Positions 8,405 to 16,536 are shown, counted from the first letter of the stretch. The stretch is 36,245 nucleotides of DNA from Verrucomicrobiota bacterium (GCA_004321905.1 SCQF01000008.1:1-36245), one strand, 5' to 3'. Translations and numbers: made by a program. The notes: generated by a model from the sequence alone, not told the origin.

Positions 8405-11020
8405 TCAGCCTGCGCGGAGTGCAATGCTCTGCACGACCACGCTGGCGCGTCGCGCGCGACCCGGTTCGCCGAAGGCGCGCAAGAAATCAGCGAGATCAAA
8501 CGCTGGGCCAACCGTCAGCCGGAAAAGGTGCGGTTCCAAATTCGCCGCGGCGAGGAACGCTTTTTTCTTGGAATCGAGTTCCAGCCGTAGTCCGTGCTCT
8601 GTCCGGCGTAAGCTGAACGCTACGCGCCGCGTTTTGAGCCAGCGTTGAAAGACGTTTTCTGAATCCGGGAAGAATTCCTGCGGCAGATGCAGCGCAATTT
8701 CCAAGGTTTGGAAAACCGGCGTATTCGTTTTTCCAAGGTTTGGAAAAATTTCGCCCAGCCAGCGGATTTTTTGGGTCGGGCCCACCGAAGAAGGTTTTGT
8801 GGGCGGGAGCTCCAGCTCCCGCGTGAACGGCACTACGGGTCTGGCGTCGCGGGAGCTGGAGCTCCCGCCCACAAGAAAATTGTTTTCTTCCAGAATCGTG
8901 CGCAGTCTTTTTGCGTCCCATGCTTCGAGGGCAAAGATTGTTTCGCCGGAGAATATGGGCCAGCGTTCCGCGTTTTCGTTCGTGGTGAATAAACTTTCGC
9001 GGACGCGCAGCAGGTTTTCGGTTTGTTCCGGATGTATGGCGAGCAGTTCGCGCAACACGTAGGCGTTGAGCCATTCCGGCGTCACCCCGGCCAATTCCGG
9101 CGCGAGCCAAAAGCGACCATAGACGGGCTTCAGCTTGGTCTTGGTCTCCATCAGGACGGCGAATTTTTTCAGCCAGTCGCGCTCAGCAGGCGTTTTGATT
9201 TTGTGATTGGTCAGCAATTTACGTTCCGCCGGCGTGGAACACGCGCCGCAAGCCAGGCAGGCCTCGCCGAGGCAGTAGCCATCATCGCGGTCTTGCCGGC
9301 TGGCTTGATATTGCTGAAACAGAAAACGCGCTGTGACATTGGAGCGTACAAAATTGAAGGCGAACGGATGTTTTTCCGGCTTTTCGCCCAGCCACGCGTC
9401 TGTCCATAGCCCGTGCATCTGCATCCACTCCCGCAAGCAGCATTCGACTTCGGCGGACAGCGTTTGATCATAGCGATAGCCGGCTTGGGCGAGTTCCAGC
9501 AGCGCGGGTGCGAGACCGTGCGGTGCCATGACCAGCGTTTGTGTGGCCGCATATTCCGGCCAGCTCATCGCCAGGCGAAATTCAAAACCGGCGGATATGA
9601 CCACGCCACGCGCTGCGTGAATCAGCGGTTGCCATTCTTTTTCATCGAGCCGTAGCCGCGCATGGCGCAACGGGGTGAAGGGCATATGGATGAGCAGACC
9701 GAAACTGAACATCACGCGCAAGCCGGACTGGCTTTGACGGCAGAGCTGCTGTAATTCGCGGCAGAAGCCGCCGAACTCGGCAAAATCAGCGGCGGTTTCG
9801 TCACCGGTCAGCAGGAAAAAGAATTTCAGCTCGCGGATTTTCTCACGGAGCAGCCGCTGCAAAACGGTAGTGATGTCCGCGGTGGTCAGGCTTTTATGCA
9901 ACCCGGCGCGCATGCGCGCGCTGATGCCTTCGATGCCGAGTGTATAGGAACGCTTGCCGTTGATCAGTTCGGTGGCCAGCAGGTTCGGCTCGGCGGCGAG
10001 CAAATCTACCCGCTGGCTCATCACGTTGACGCGCGCGAAGAGCCGGTTCAACTCCGGCAGTAGCGCCAGTAATTCGCCGTGGGTATTGAAATTGAAGCTG
10101 AAAACTTCCAGCGTTTCCGCACCGGAAGCGCGCTTGAGTTCGCGTGCCGCCGCCAGTAGTTCGGCGGCGGGCACTTCGCGGTAGGGTTTGCGGTCATAGC
10201 CTTCGAAGCAGAAGGTGCAGAAGGCCGGGCAGCCGTAGTCAATTTGGAGCCGTGCTGTGCCGGCTTCCGGGCTGTTGAACGAAGGCGGATAAACCGGCAA
10301 CTGCGCGCCGGTGGGCTGCCGCACCACCGCTTTTTCGATGGGTTTTTCCGGCCAGCGGCCGGTCAGCCACAGGCTAGGGATGTTTTGCATAGCGGCAAGA
10401 TGGGTCGGCTTGACCTCAAGCCGATGCCGGATCGCGTTGGAGGCAACGCGATCCACCATACTCTGAACTAGCGGTACCACCTGCTCCTCGCCTTCGCCAA
10501 AGAAAATGGCATCCACAAAACTTCGCCCGTTCGCGTCCACAATGGCCTGCGCCGCCATCGCATTGGAACCGCCAAGAATTAACGGTGGCCAGCGTCCGGC
10601 GCGCTCGTGCGCCCACACCGGGATGCCGCTACCCAGCAGCAACAAAGGCAAATTGAGCAATTCGAGTGTATAAGCATTGGAGATCAAGACGACGTCAAAA
10701 TCTTCCGCCGAGTGTTCGGAGAAAATGCCGGTCAAGAGTGGCACGTTGTGCTCGCGTAACAACGCCCGATCGCGCGGCGGCGGGAAAAATGCGAAATCTA
10801 CGAACGCATTTGGCACGGCGCGCCGAACGGCATCGGCCAAAAACAGGTGCGGCGTGGAGCGATCCACATCGCGGAACGACGAGAGCCGGACAATCAGCGC
10901 ACGGAACTGCGCCGCCGCCCACGCCGGATTTCGACTCCCGAGGCTCGGCTCCGGCCAATAGAGATCGGCCTGCTGCAACCGGTGCGCGTGCGCGGCAAAG
11001 AATGGGCTAAAGTCAGACAT
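8405..11020 (-). CDS. B12-binding-like radical SAM protein with repeat-derived insert
   Basis: 871 residues from ATG 11020; GTG 11050 would add ten residues, and neither start has a good ribosome site. Residues about 80-200 look like a cobalamin-binding-type Rossmann region (DFDVVLISNAYTLELLNLPLLL, then LILGGSNAMAAQ). The radical SAM domain follows, with the 4Fe-4S motif YGCPAFCTFCFEGYD (Cys-x3-Cys-x2-Cys) near residue 265. A later Cys-rich stretch (CLGEACLACGAC) may hold another cluster or zinc. Function is unknown; it resembles uncharacterised B12-type radical SAM proteins. Residues about 716-774 are encoded by two repeat elements: a 27-bp inverted repeat (8797-8874; VGGSSSSRD to TRELELPPT) and a palindrome pair (8698-8747; FPNLGK and FQTLE). 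The ~110 residues after them remain in frame. Confidence 0.8.
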   Translation of the reverse strand: MSDFSPFFAAHAHRLQQADLYWPEPSLGSRNPAWAAAQFRALIVRLSSFRDVDRSTPHLFLADAVRRAVPNAFVDFAFFPPPRDRALLREHNVPLLTGIFSEHSAEDFDVVLISNAYTLELLNLPLLLLGSGIPVWAHERAGRWPPLILGGSNAMAAQAIVDANGRSFVDAIFFGEGEEQVVPLVQSMVDRVASNAIRHRLEVKPTHLAAMQNIPSLWLTGRWPEKPIEKAVVRQPTGAQLPVYPPSFNSPEAGTARLQIDYGCPAFCTFCFEGYDRKPYREVPAAELLAAARELKRASGAETLEVFSFNFNTHGELLALLPELNRLFARVNVMSQRVDLLAAEPNLLATELINGKRSYTLGIEGISARMRAGLHKSLTTADITTVLQRLLREKIRELKFFFLLTGDETAADFAEFGGFCRELQQLCRQSQSGLRVMFSFGLLIHMPFTPLRHARLRLDEKEWQPLIHAARGVVISAGFEFRLAMSWPEYAATQTLVMAPHGLAPALLELAQAGYRYDQTLSAEVECCLREWMQMHGLWTDAWLGEKPEKHPFAFNFVRSNVTARFLFQQYQASRQDRDDGYCLGEACLACGACSTPAERKLLTNHKIKTPAERDWLKKFAVLMETKTKLKPVYGRFWLAPELAGVTPEWLNAYVLRELLAIHPEQTENLLRVRESLFTTNENAERWPIFSGETIFALEAWDAKRLRTILEENNFLVGGSSSSRDARPVVPFTRELELPPTKPSSVGPTQKIRWLGEIFPNLGKTNTPVFQTLEIALHLPQEFFPDSENVFQRWLKTRRVAFSLRRTEHGLRLELDSKKKAFLAAANLEPHLFRLTVGPAFDLADFLRAFGEPGRARRASVVVQSIALRAG
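8698..8747. repeat. Paired palindrome inside the radical SAM gene
   Basis: Copies at 8698-8715 and about 8728-8747, both with centre CCAAGGTTTGG. They are translated in frame on the minus strand as FPNLGK and FQTLE, separated by TNTPV. The reading frame stays open on both sides. Confidence 0.92.
8797..8874. repeat. Perfect 27-bp inverted repeat inside the radical SAM gene
   Basis: Bases 8797-8823 are exactly complementary to 8848-8874, with a 24-base loop. The arms contain the subpalindrome GGGAGCTCCAGCTCCC or its complement. On the minus strand the element encodes a stretch beginning LVGGSSSSRD and ending RELELPPTK. It lies 50 bases from the palindrome pair at 8698-8747, so two element types have landed in the same segment of one gene. 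Confidence 0.93.
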
Positions 11021-11112
11021 CTCCAGATATTTTCTGCCGCAGCTAGACACCGAATCACACGGATTCCAGAGCAGATTCCGCTGTCTGTGTTTTTATCCGT
11101 GGCTAAAATATG

Positions 11113-11979
11113 TCAAACCAAGCCCAGCGTTTTGAGCGTCTCAGCGAGTTTGGCGCGCGGGGCGGCGGCCATCTCGCAGAGCGGTAGGCGATAGGTTTCT
11201 TCGATTTTCCCTTGCATCGCGAGCGCGGCTTTGACCGGCACGGGGTTGGTGTCGAGGAACAAATCGGTGAACAACCGGTAATATTTTTTGTGCAGCGCTT
11301 GCGCCGCGGGCCAGTCGCCGCGCAACGCGGCGTGGACCATGTCGGCCACGGCTTTTGGAGCGACGTTCGAGACCACACTGACCACACCGACCGCGCCGAC
11401 GGCCATCATCGGCAGCGTCAAGGCGTCGTCACCGGAAAGAACCTCGATCTGGCAACGCTGCAAAATCTGACTAACGCGATCCACACTGCCGCCCGCCTCT
11501 TTAACCGCGACAATTTTCGGGTGCTTCGCCAGTTCGACCAGCGTGTTCAGTTCGATTTCGCGGCCGGTGCGTCCGGGGATATTGTAGAGCATCACCGGCA
11601 AGCCAAGGTCGGCAATGGCGGAAAAATGCCGGATCAAACCGGTCTGGCTCGGACGGTTATAATAGGGCGTCACTTGCAAACTGGCATCGGCGCCGGCTTC
11701 CATCGCGTGGCGCGTCAATTCCAGCGCCTCGTGCGTGCTGTTCGCGCCGGTGCCAGCGATGATTTTGCAGCGTTTGCCCGCTGTTTCGATGCAGACCTCG
11801 ATGAGCTTGTGATGTTCATCGAAATCCACGGTGGGCGATTCGCCTGTCGTACCCACCGGCACGAGGCCGTCAATGCGCGCGACGATCTGTTCCTCGATCA
11901 ATGCGCGCAGTTTGCCATAGTCCACCGCACCGTTCCGGTTGAACGGCGTCACAATCGCAGTATAAGCACCTTGCCACAT
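11113..11979 (-). CDS. dapA: 4-hydroxy-tetrahydrodipicolinate synthase (internal start)
   Basis: 288 residues from ATG 11979, in frame with and downstream of rlmN. DapA condenses pyruvate with aspartate semialdehyde, the first committed step of lysine and meso-diaminopimelate synthesis. The start fits the family exactly (MWQGAYTAIVTPFN). The substrate-loop GTTGESPTVDFDEH, the catalytic Tyr region VTPYYNRPSQTGL, MLYNIPGRTG and the Schiff-base Lys in IVAVKEAGG are all present. GAAGGCAA just upstream is a weak ribosome site. The length is that of a free-standing DapA, so separate translation is plausible even though the frame is open from rlmN. Confidence 0.85.
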   Translation of the reverse strand: MWQGAYTAIVTPFNRNGAVDYGKLRALIEEQIVARIDGLVPVGTTGESPTVDFDEHHKLIEVCIETAGKRCKIIAGTGANSTHEALELTRHAMEAGADASLQVTPYYNRPSQTGLIRHFSAIADLGLPVMLYNIPGRTGREIELNTLVELAKHPKIVAVKEAGGSVDRVSQILQRCQIEVLSGDDALTLPMMAVGAVGVVSVVSNVAPKAVADMVHAALRGDWPAAQALHKKYYRLFTDLFLDTNPVPVKAALAMQGKIEETYRLPLCEMAAAPRAKLAETLKTLGLV

Positions 11980-13227
11980 AAGTTGCCTTCGGCTTTCAGC
12001 GTTTTCCAAGGCTTGGAAAACACGCGGGGCATTGTTTCCAAGGTTTGGAAAAAAGGCAAGGCTCTTCCCGTCGCATGGTTTTGTCATTGGCGTGGTGCGT
12101 GAGCGCTGTCGTGTGGGCGAATACGCTGGAACAGAATTTCCAGAATCCACCGAGTACGGGAAATTGAAGTCGTCAACTTCTGGTCGAACCGGATGACTGG
12201 TGGCGAGCATGCCACAGGCGGCGTGAATATCGCTGCCGCCGCTATAGCGGCGCGCCACCGGCGCGACAAGGTGTTGGCGGAGCGCGTCGCGGAAAGCGTT
12301 GCGTTCGGCGTCGGAAGGCGGCTGAAATTTCCCGCGCGGATCGTTCACGTCAATCAAGTCGAGTTTGATCGGCAAGCCCTGTGTGAGTTGCGCCAGCTGT
12401 ACGGCATCCGCGGCGCGCGTATTGATGCCGGCAAGCATGATCCACGCGAGCGTGACGCGTTGGCCGGTGGCGGCGTGATAGGCGCGTAGCGTATCCAGCA
12501 AGGCGGACGTCGGATGCGTTTGTTCGATGGGCATGAGGGTGCGCCGCACTTCTGGGTCGGCGGAAGTCAGCGAAACCACCAAGCGATACGGTTGGCGCTC
12601 GGCGGTGAAGCGGCGGATGCCGGGCACAATCCCCGCCGTGGAAATCGTGATGGATTTGGCGGCGATGGCCAAGCCGCACGGTTCCGACATAATGCGTGCG
12701 GCGGTCATCACCGTTTCATAATTCAGCAGCGGCTCGCCCATGCCCATGAACACCACGCCGCGTACGGGATGCGAAGAATCGGCTTGGATGTGACGCACCT
12801 GCTCCACTATTTCCCACGCGGCCAGATCGCGCCGGAAGCCGAGCCGACCGGTGGCGCAAAACGCACACCCCAGCGCGCAACCCGCCTGTGAACTGACGCA
12901 GACCACGTATTTGTGGTCGCCCGGTCGGTGCAACAGCGGAATCCGCACCGCTTCGAACGTGTCTGCGTTGTTGCCGCGGAAGAGATATTTGGCGAATCCG
13001 TCTTGCGGTGAAATAACTTTTTCCAGCAGCGTCAAGCGCGGGATTGTCACCAACGCTTGCACTTGTGCGAGCAACTTGGCCGAAAAACCGTTAGCTACTG
13101 GAACCGGCCATGCGTTGTGTTGTACTGCCGAACGTTGCAACAGCCGCGCCAGCCGCGGCGTCACGCCGATGTGCGCCAAGCGCGCGTGCAAGTCATCGCT
13201 CGTGAGGTTTTTCAGGAGAATAGGCAC
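11113..13227 (-). CDS. rlmN: Continuous RlmN-DapA reading frame (possible fusion)
   Basis: One open frame of 704 residues from GTG 13227. Residues 1-345 are an RlmN/Cfr-family radical SAM methyltransferase, which methylates C2 of A2503 in 23S rRNA and A37 of some tRNAs. Visible are CALGCAFCATG (the cluster Cys triad), VVFMGMGEPLLNY, the SAM-site STAGIVPGI, and the C-terminal catalytic Cys in SGGSDIHAACGML. Residues 417-704 are DapA. The linker, about 346-416, matches neither family and contains a translated palindrome pair (FPNLGN and FQALEN). There is no stop between the domains. Either this is a true fusion, or rlmN reads through a former 3' region while dapA also starts at its own ATG (11979). 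Confidence 0.85.
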   Translation of the reverse strand: MPILLKNLTSDDLHARLAHIGVTPRLARLLQRSAVQHNAWPVPVANGFSAKLLAQVQALVTIPRLTLLEKVISPQDGFAKYLFRGNNADTFEAVRIPLLHRPGDHKYVVCVSSQAGCALGCAFCATGRLGFRRDLAAWEIVEQVRHIQADSSHPVRGVVFMGMGEPLLNYETVMTAARIMSEPCGLAIAAKSITISTAGIVPGIRRFTAERQPYRLVVSLTSADPEVRRTLMPIEQTHPTSALLDTLRAYHAATGQRVTLAWIMLAGINTRAADAVQLAQLTQGLPIKLDLIDVNDPRGKFQPPSDAERNAFRDALRQHLVAPVARRYSGGSDIHAACGMLATSHPVRPEVDDFNFPYSVDSGNSVPAYSPTRQRSRTTPMTKPCDGKSLAFFPNLGNNAPRVFQALENAESRRQLMWQGAYTAIVTPFNRNGAVDYGKLRALIEEQIVARIDGLVPVGTTGESPTVDFDEHHKLIEVCIETAGKRCKIIAGTGANSTHEALELTRHAMEAGADASLQVTPYYNRPSQTGLIRHFSAIADLGLPVMLYNIPGRTGREIELNTLVELAKHPKIVAVKEAGGSVDRVSQILQRCQIEVLSGDDALTLPMMAVGAVGVVSVVSNVAPKAVADMVHAALRGDWPAAQALHKKYYRLFTDLFLDTNPVPVKAALAMQGKIEETYRLPLCEMAAAPRAKLAETLKTLGLV
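12002..12052. repeat. Paired palindrome in the rlmN-dapA linker
   Basis: Copies at 12002-12020 (CCAAGGCTTGG centre) and 12035-12052 (CCAAGGTTTGG centre), directly upstream of the dapA ATG at 11979. In the continuous minus-strand frame they translate as FFPNLGN and FQALEN. Confidence 0.92.
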
Positions 13228-13237
13228 GTTATCGGAG

Positions 13238-13618
13238 TCACTCTGTCACGGCCACTATCGAGTACAAGTCGAGACGCGGTACCGTCACGGCCGCTTGTCC
13301 GGCGGACCATTTTACGTCGGGCGGACGGCCTTCCGGCTGGAGCACAACCGATTTCGGTGCGCGCGGCAAGCGCAGGGTCACGGTCAGTGGACCAATCGCC
13401 GGAATCGCGTCGAAACCGTGTACCGTTTTGTCCGCGTGCGGCCCGGCGGTGTTGGCCAAGTTGATCATGAGTCGTCCCGCCAATCGTCGCACGCAGACAT
13501 CAACCGTTGGTGCGCCGCTTACCTCGGCCAGCGGTGTCGGAAATAGATCATGCGTCATCCGCATCAATTCTTTTCCAAGTGTGGGCAAGTAGCCTATGCG
13601 CCCCGCGCCATGGTTCAT
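13238..13618 (-). pseudogene. C-terminal remnant of a glycoside-hydrolase-like protein
   Basis: Open frame of 126 residues whose ATG (13618) comes three bases after the yjbQ stop, with GGAGAG and AAGGA sites close upstream. The sequence resembles the end of large secreted glycosidase-type proteins: GRIGYLP, LFPTPLAEVSGAPTVDVCVRR, then LMINLANTAGPHAD, IPAIGPLTVTLRLP, KSVVLQPEGRPPDVKW and a closing VPRLDLYSIVAV. That is a beta-sandwich tail; no catalytic domain precedes it. I infer a decayed or transferred gene end that still sits in a translatable position. A half palindrome (TTTTCCAAG, about 13571) lies in its 5' part. Family assignment is from memory of such tails and is moderate. It could also be a real small protein. 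Confidence 0.55.
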
Positions 13619-13621
13619 TCC

Positions 13622-14038
13622 TTACTCTCCAATAATTTTCACTAGCACGCGTTTCTGTCGCCTGCCATCGAACTCCCCATAGAAAATCTGCTCCCACGGC
13701 CCGAAGTCGAGGCGGCCCTGCGTCACGGCGCAGACGACCTCGCGGCCCATGATCGTGCGTTTGAGGTGCGCGTCGCCGTTGTCTTCTGCGCCATTGTGTG
13801 CATATTGCGAATAGGGTTTTTCCGGCGCGAGCTTTTCCAACCAGCGCTCGAAGTCGGCGTGCAAGCCGGACTCGTTGTCGTTGATGAATACGCTGGCGGT
13901 GATGTGCATCGCATTGACGAGGCACAGGCCCTCCTGCACGCCACTCGCGCGCAGGCATTGCTCAACCTGCGGCGTGATGTTGATGAAGCCGCGCCGCGCC
14001 GGCACCTCGAACCAGAGTTCCTTGCGATAAGATTTCAT
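13622..14038 (-). CDS. yjbQ: YjbQ family protein (UPF0047)
   Basis: 138 residues from ATG 14038; the open frame extends upstream but the family begins at [16 protein letters not shown]0047 signatures are clear: [32 protein letters not shown], the Asp/Glu segment [15 protein letters not shown], and [23 protein letters not shown] with its conserved His residues, ending [18 protein letters not shown]. coli YjbQ has been reported to have weak thiamine-phosphate synthase activity; the physiological role is unclear. Length is typical. It is the first gene of a minus-strand run reaching at least the rlmN-dapA frame. Confidence 0.92.
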   Translation of the reverse strand: MKSYRKELWFEVPARRGFINITPQVEQCLRASGVQEGLCLVNAMHITASVFINDNESGLHADFERWLEKLAPEKPYSQYAHNGAEDNGDAHLKRTIMGREVVCAVTQGRLDFGPWEQIFYGEFDGRRQKRVLVKIIGE

Positions 14039-14081
14039 GCCAGGCAGCTTAATCACAGTGGCCGGCGAGGTAAAGCGATGA

Positions 14082-14156
14082 AACCACGGAATACACGGAT
14101 TGCACAGATGAAAAATCACCCGCGAGCCCTTTTACTTCCCGTGTCTTTCCGTGGTT
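14082..14156. repeat. Fold-back intergenic repeat (CACGGA type)
   Basis: AACCACGGAATACACGG (14082-14098) is matched by CCGTGTCTTTCCGTGGTT (14139-14156) in inverted orientation, with a few mismatches. The left half continues as degenerate ACACGGATTGCACAGATG units. It fills the gap between the yjbQ start and the transglycosylase start. A related CACACGGATT / ATCCGTGG pair occurs near 11057-11098. Confidence 0.75.
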
Positions 14157-14219
14157 AAAATTCTTTGGCCGGTTTGCTCTGGGATGGATTCTTTTTCGGC
14201 GGCTGGTTATGCTGCCAAC

Positions 14220-14798
14220 ATGTCGGTCGGACTGCTTCAGACGGTGGGTCGTTTGCTCCGCACGCTATTCGTGCTGGTGGCGCTGGCGTTCGGGTTGGCC
14301 GGCGGCTGGTACTACTGGCGCATCCATCGCTTCGACAAAGAAATCGCCACCCGCGCGCAACATTATGGCCTGCCACCCACGTTAATTTCATCGCTGATCT
14401 GGCGCGAGAGCCATTTTGATTCGCGCTGCGTCGGTCCGAAAAAAGAAATCGGCTTGATGCAGGTCACCGAAACCGCCGCGCGCGAATGGGCCGAAGCTGC
14501 CGGCCGCCCGCCGCTCGCCCGCGCCGAACTCTTCCAGCCCGCAACCAACATCGAGGTGGGCGCGTGGTACCTCGCCCGCGCCGTCCGCCGCTGGTCAGCC
14601 GCGCGCGCCGACCCGCTGCCGTTCGCGCTCGCGGAATATAATGCCGGGCGCTCCAACGCGATGCGTTGGGCCGCCAACTGCGGACCGAACAGCACCGACT
14701 ACCTGCGCTGTATCACCTATCCCAGCACGCAACGTTACGTGCGCGACATCCTCAAGCGCTATCGCGGTGATTCAACAACCGCGCATGCACGCAAATAG
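14220..14798 (+). CDS. Membrane-anchored lytic transglycosylase (SLT domain)
   Basis: 192 residues from ATG 14220, chosen because it places the single transmembrane anchor (TLFVLVALAFGLAGGWYYW) at residues 15-33. ATG 14184 and GTG 14151 are longer in-frame options; no start has a clear ribosome site. The periplasmic SLT domain carries the catalytic Glu in LIWRESHFDSRC (E63), then EIGLMQVTETAAREWA, the NIEVGAWYLARAV helix, FALAEYNAGRSNA and TQRYVRDILKRY. Such enzymes cleave peptidoglycan between MurNAc and GlcNAc, forming 1,6-anhydro ends. It stands alone between a repeat and a palindrome pair, convergent with pyrC. Confidence 0.9.
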   Translation: MSVGLLQTVGRLLRTLFVLVALAFGLAGGWYYWRIHRFDKEIATRAQHYGLPPTLISSLIWRESHFDSRCVGPKKEIGLMQVTETAAREWAEAAGRPPLARAELFQPATNIEVGAWYLARAVRRWSAARADPLPFALAEYNAGRSNAMRWAANCGPNSTDYLRCITYPSTQRYVRDILKRYRGDSTTAHARK

Positions 14799-14805
14799 GC
14801 GCGAA

Positions 14806-14855
14806 TTTCCAAGGCTTGGAAAAAACGATGATTCCGTTTTCCAAGCCTTGGAAAA
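14806..14855. repeat. Paired palindrome in a convergent gap
   Basis: Copies at 14806-14824 (CCAAGGCTTGG) and 14837-14855 (CCAAGCCTTGG), start to start 31 bases. They sit between the transglycosylase stop and the convergent pyrC stop and are among the best-conserved pairs. GGCGTCATCTGCGTAAATCTGCGTC follows as a short CTGCGTNAAT-like repeat reaching the pyrC stop. Confidence 0.92.
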
Positions 14856-14881
14856 TCGGCGTCATCTGCGTAAATCTGCGT

Positions 14882-16186
14882 CTACTTCAGCCGCTTTGAA
14901 TCGGCGAGCCAGGTGATTTTGCCGCCGAGCACGGTTGCGGCGGTGCGGCCAAACAGTTTCCAGCTGCCGAACGGCGTATTGCGGCTCTTCGTCGCGAACT
15001 CGGCTGGATTCACCGTCCATTCGGAATTTAGGTTGAGCAAGACGAGATCGGCGACCGCGCCGGGCGCGAGACTCGGCGGCGGCAGACCGAGTACCGCCGC
15101 CGGGCCGGTTGTCCAGAGGCGCAGCCACGCGAGCAAATTCATCCGACCTTTTTTGACCAACTCGGTGTAGGTAACGCCGACCGCCGTTTCGAGGCCGACG
15201 ACGCCGGGCGGCGCGCGTAGAAAGCCACGCGCTTTGTTCTCGGCGGTATGCGGCGCGTGATCGGTGGCGAGGCACGTCAGCGTGCCGTCGCATAGACCTT
15301 CGATCAACGCGGCGCGATCGGCAGCGGAACGCAGCGGCGGATTCATCTTGTAACCGCCGGGATTGTCGGGCCGCACATCGGCATCGGTCAGCGCGAGATG
15401 GTGCGGGGTGACTTCGCCGGTGACGTGTACGCCGCGGGCGCGGCCGGCGCGAATCAGCGCGACAGCAGCGGCGGCGGAGACGTGTTGAATATGAATTGCG
15501 CCGCCGGTGGCTTCGGCGCAGACGATGTCGCGCGCGACAACCTTGGCTTCGGCTTCCGCAGGTATGCCGGGCAGTTTCCAATGTTTGGAAAACTCGCCCT
15601 CGTGCATGACCCCGGCTTTTTCCAGTGCGTGATCTTCGGCGTGCTCCATCACCACTTTGCCGAGCCGCTTGGTTTCATGTAGCGCCTGTTCCAAGAGCGC
15701 GGCGTTGGGAACCACGCCGCCATCGTCGGTGAAAATTGTCGCGCCAGCAGCGGCGAGCGTGGCGAGGTTGGCCAGTTCGCCACCCTTACGCTCTTTGGTG
15801 ATGCAGCCGGACGGCAATACGCGCGTCAGCCCGACTTCCGCGCCGCGCTGCGCAACGTGCCGAATGACTTCCGGTGTCGCGTGGGGCGGGGTGGTGTTGG
15901 GCATGGCGACGATGGTGGTGAATCCGCCGCGCGCGGCGGCGCGCGAACCGGTCTCGATATCTTCCGCCGCTTCGCCACCCGGTTCGCGCAGATGAACGTG
16001 CAAATCAATCAGGCCAGGAGCGATTATCAAGCCGGTGGCGTCCAAGACGGAAAGTGCTGAGTCATGAGTGAGGAGTGATGAGGGTGAGGAAATCCGGCCA
16101 TTGCAAATAAGCAAATCACCGACGGTTTCTTGGCCGGTGACGGGGTCGAGTAGACGACCATTTTTGATGAGCAAGGAAAGGCTCAT
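14882..16186 (-). CDS. pyrC: Dihydroorotase
   Basis: 434 residues from ATG 16186, which overlaps the upstream DUF5615 stop by four bases (ATGA). Dihydroorotase cyclises N-carbamoyl-aspartate in pyrimidine synthesis. Class I features: the zinc motif LIDLHVHLREPG, FTTIVAMPNTTPP, the active-site TIFTDDGGVV, VVMEHAEDH, HIQHVSAAAAV, EVTPHHLALTD, KMNPPLR and LATDHAPHT. Two stretches look repeat-derived without shifting the frame: SSPSSLLTHDSALSVL near residues 30-45 (low-complexity DNA at 16058-16090) and EFSKHWKLPG near residue 200 (palindrome at 15573-15594). No pyrB is adjacent. Confidence 0.93.
   Translation of the reverse strand: MSLSLLIKNGRLLDPVTGQETVGDLLICNGRISSPSSLLTHDSALSVLDATGLIIAPGLIDLHVHLREPGGEAAEDIETGSRAAARGGFTTIVAMPNTTPPHATPEVIRHVAQRGAEVGLTRVLPSGCITKERKGGELANLATLAAAGATIFTDDGGVVPNAALLEQALHETKRLGKVVMEHAEDHALEKAGVMHEGEFSKHWKLPGIPAEAEAKVVARDIVCAEATGGAIHIQHVSAAAAVALIRAGRARGVHVTGEVTPHHLALTDADVRPDNPGGYKMNPPLRSAADRAALIEGLCDGTLTCLATDHAPHTAENKARGFLRAPPGVVGLETAVGVTYTELVKKGRMNLLAWLRLWTTGPAAVLGLPPPSLAPGAVADLVLLNLNSEWTVNPAEFATKSRNTPFGSWKLFGRTAATVLGGKITWLADSKRLK
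15573..15594. repeat. Single palindrome copy within pyrC
   Basis: AGTTTCCAATGTTTGGAAAACT is a single-copy variant read in frame on the minus strand as FSKHWK, inside the conserved LPGIPAEAE region of dihydroorotases. The protein is not lengthened at this site compared with what I know of the family, so it could be a replacement or a coincidental match. Confidence 0.55.
16058..16090. repeat. Low-complexity GAGTGA/TGAGG tandem units inside pyrC
   Basis: Degenerate 7-8-base units (GAGTCAT GAGTGAG GAGTGAT GAGGGTGAGG) lie in the 5' part of pyrC and encode a Ser/Leu-rich strand linker on the minus strand. They resemble the heptamer-like intergenic repeats elsewhere in the window. Confidence 0.6.
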
Positions 16187-16536
16187 GACTTGGGTTTGTC
16201 TACAGTGTAGATTTCGAGGCCGCCAGCGATCGGATCTTGCAACCACTCCGCGATACGCGCCTGCCGTGCGCGCAACAGCTTTTCATAAAAAACGGTGGGA
16301 TGATTACCACATCGAATCCAGATCACGCGCGACGGTGGACCATAGAGGCTCAACAGATCGAAGAAATCCGCATCCAACGTCACAATGACAAAATCGCCCT
16401 GGCGTGCAAATTCCCAAACAATACGGTCCGTGGCCTGCGTCAAACCGACCAAGCGCGTATGCGACGATTGGGGGAAAAGATCAACCAGCGACAGGACCAG
16501 TTTGTGGCTAAGGTTATGGTCAAACAGCAACTTCAT
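16183..16536 (-). CDS. DUF5615 PIN-like toxin candidate
   Basis: 117 residues. The N-terminus KLLFDHNLSHKLV supplies the Asp/Asn acidic patch of DUF5615 proteins (D6, N8); FVIVTLDADFFDL (about 50-61) gives the second acidic pair, and VIWIRCGNHPT is a common strand. These PIN-like proteins are predicted RNases and are usually encoded beside DUF433 proteins, as here. The start overlaps the DUF433 stop by 17 bases, and the stop overlaps the pyrC ATG by four. Toxicity is inferred from family context; nothing in the sequence shows it. Confidence 0.85.
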   Translation of the reverse strand: MKLLFDHNLSHKLVLSLVDLFPQSSHTRLVGLTQATDRIVWEFARQGDFVIVTLDADFFDLLSLYGPPSRVIWIRCGNHPTVFYEKLLRARQARIAEWLQDPIAGGLEIYTVDKPKS

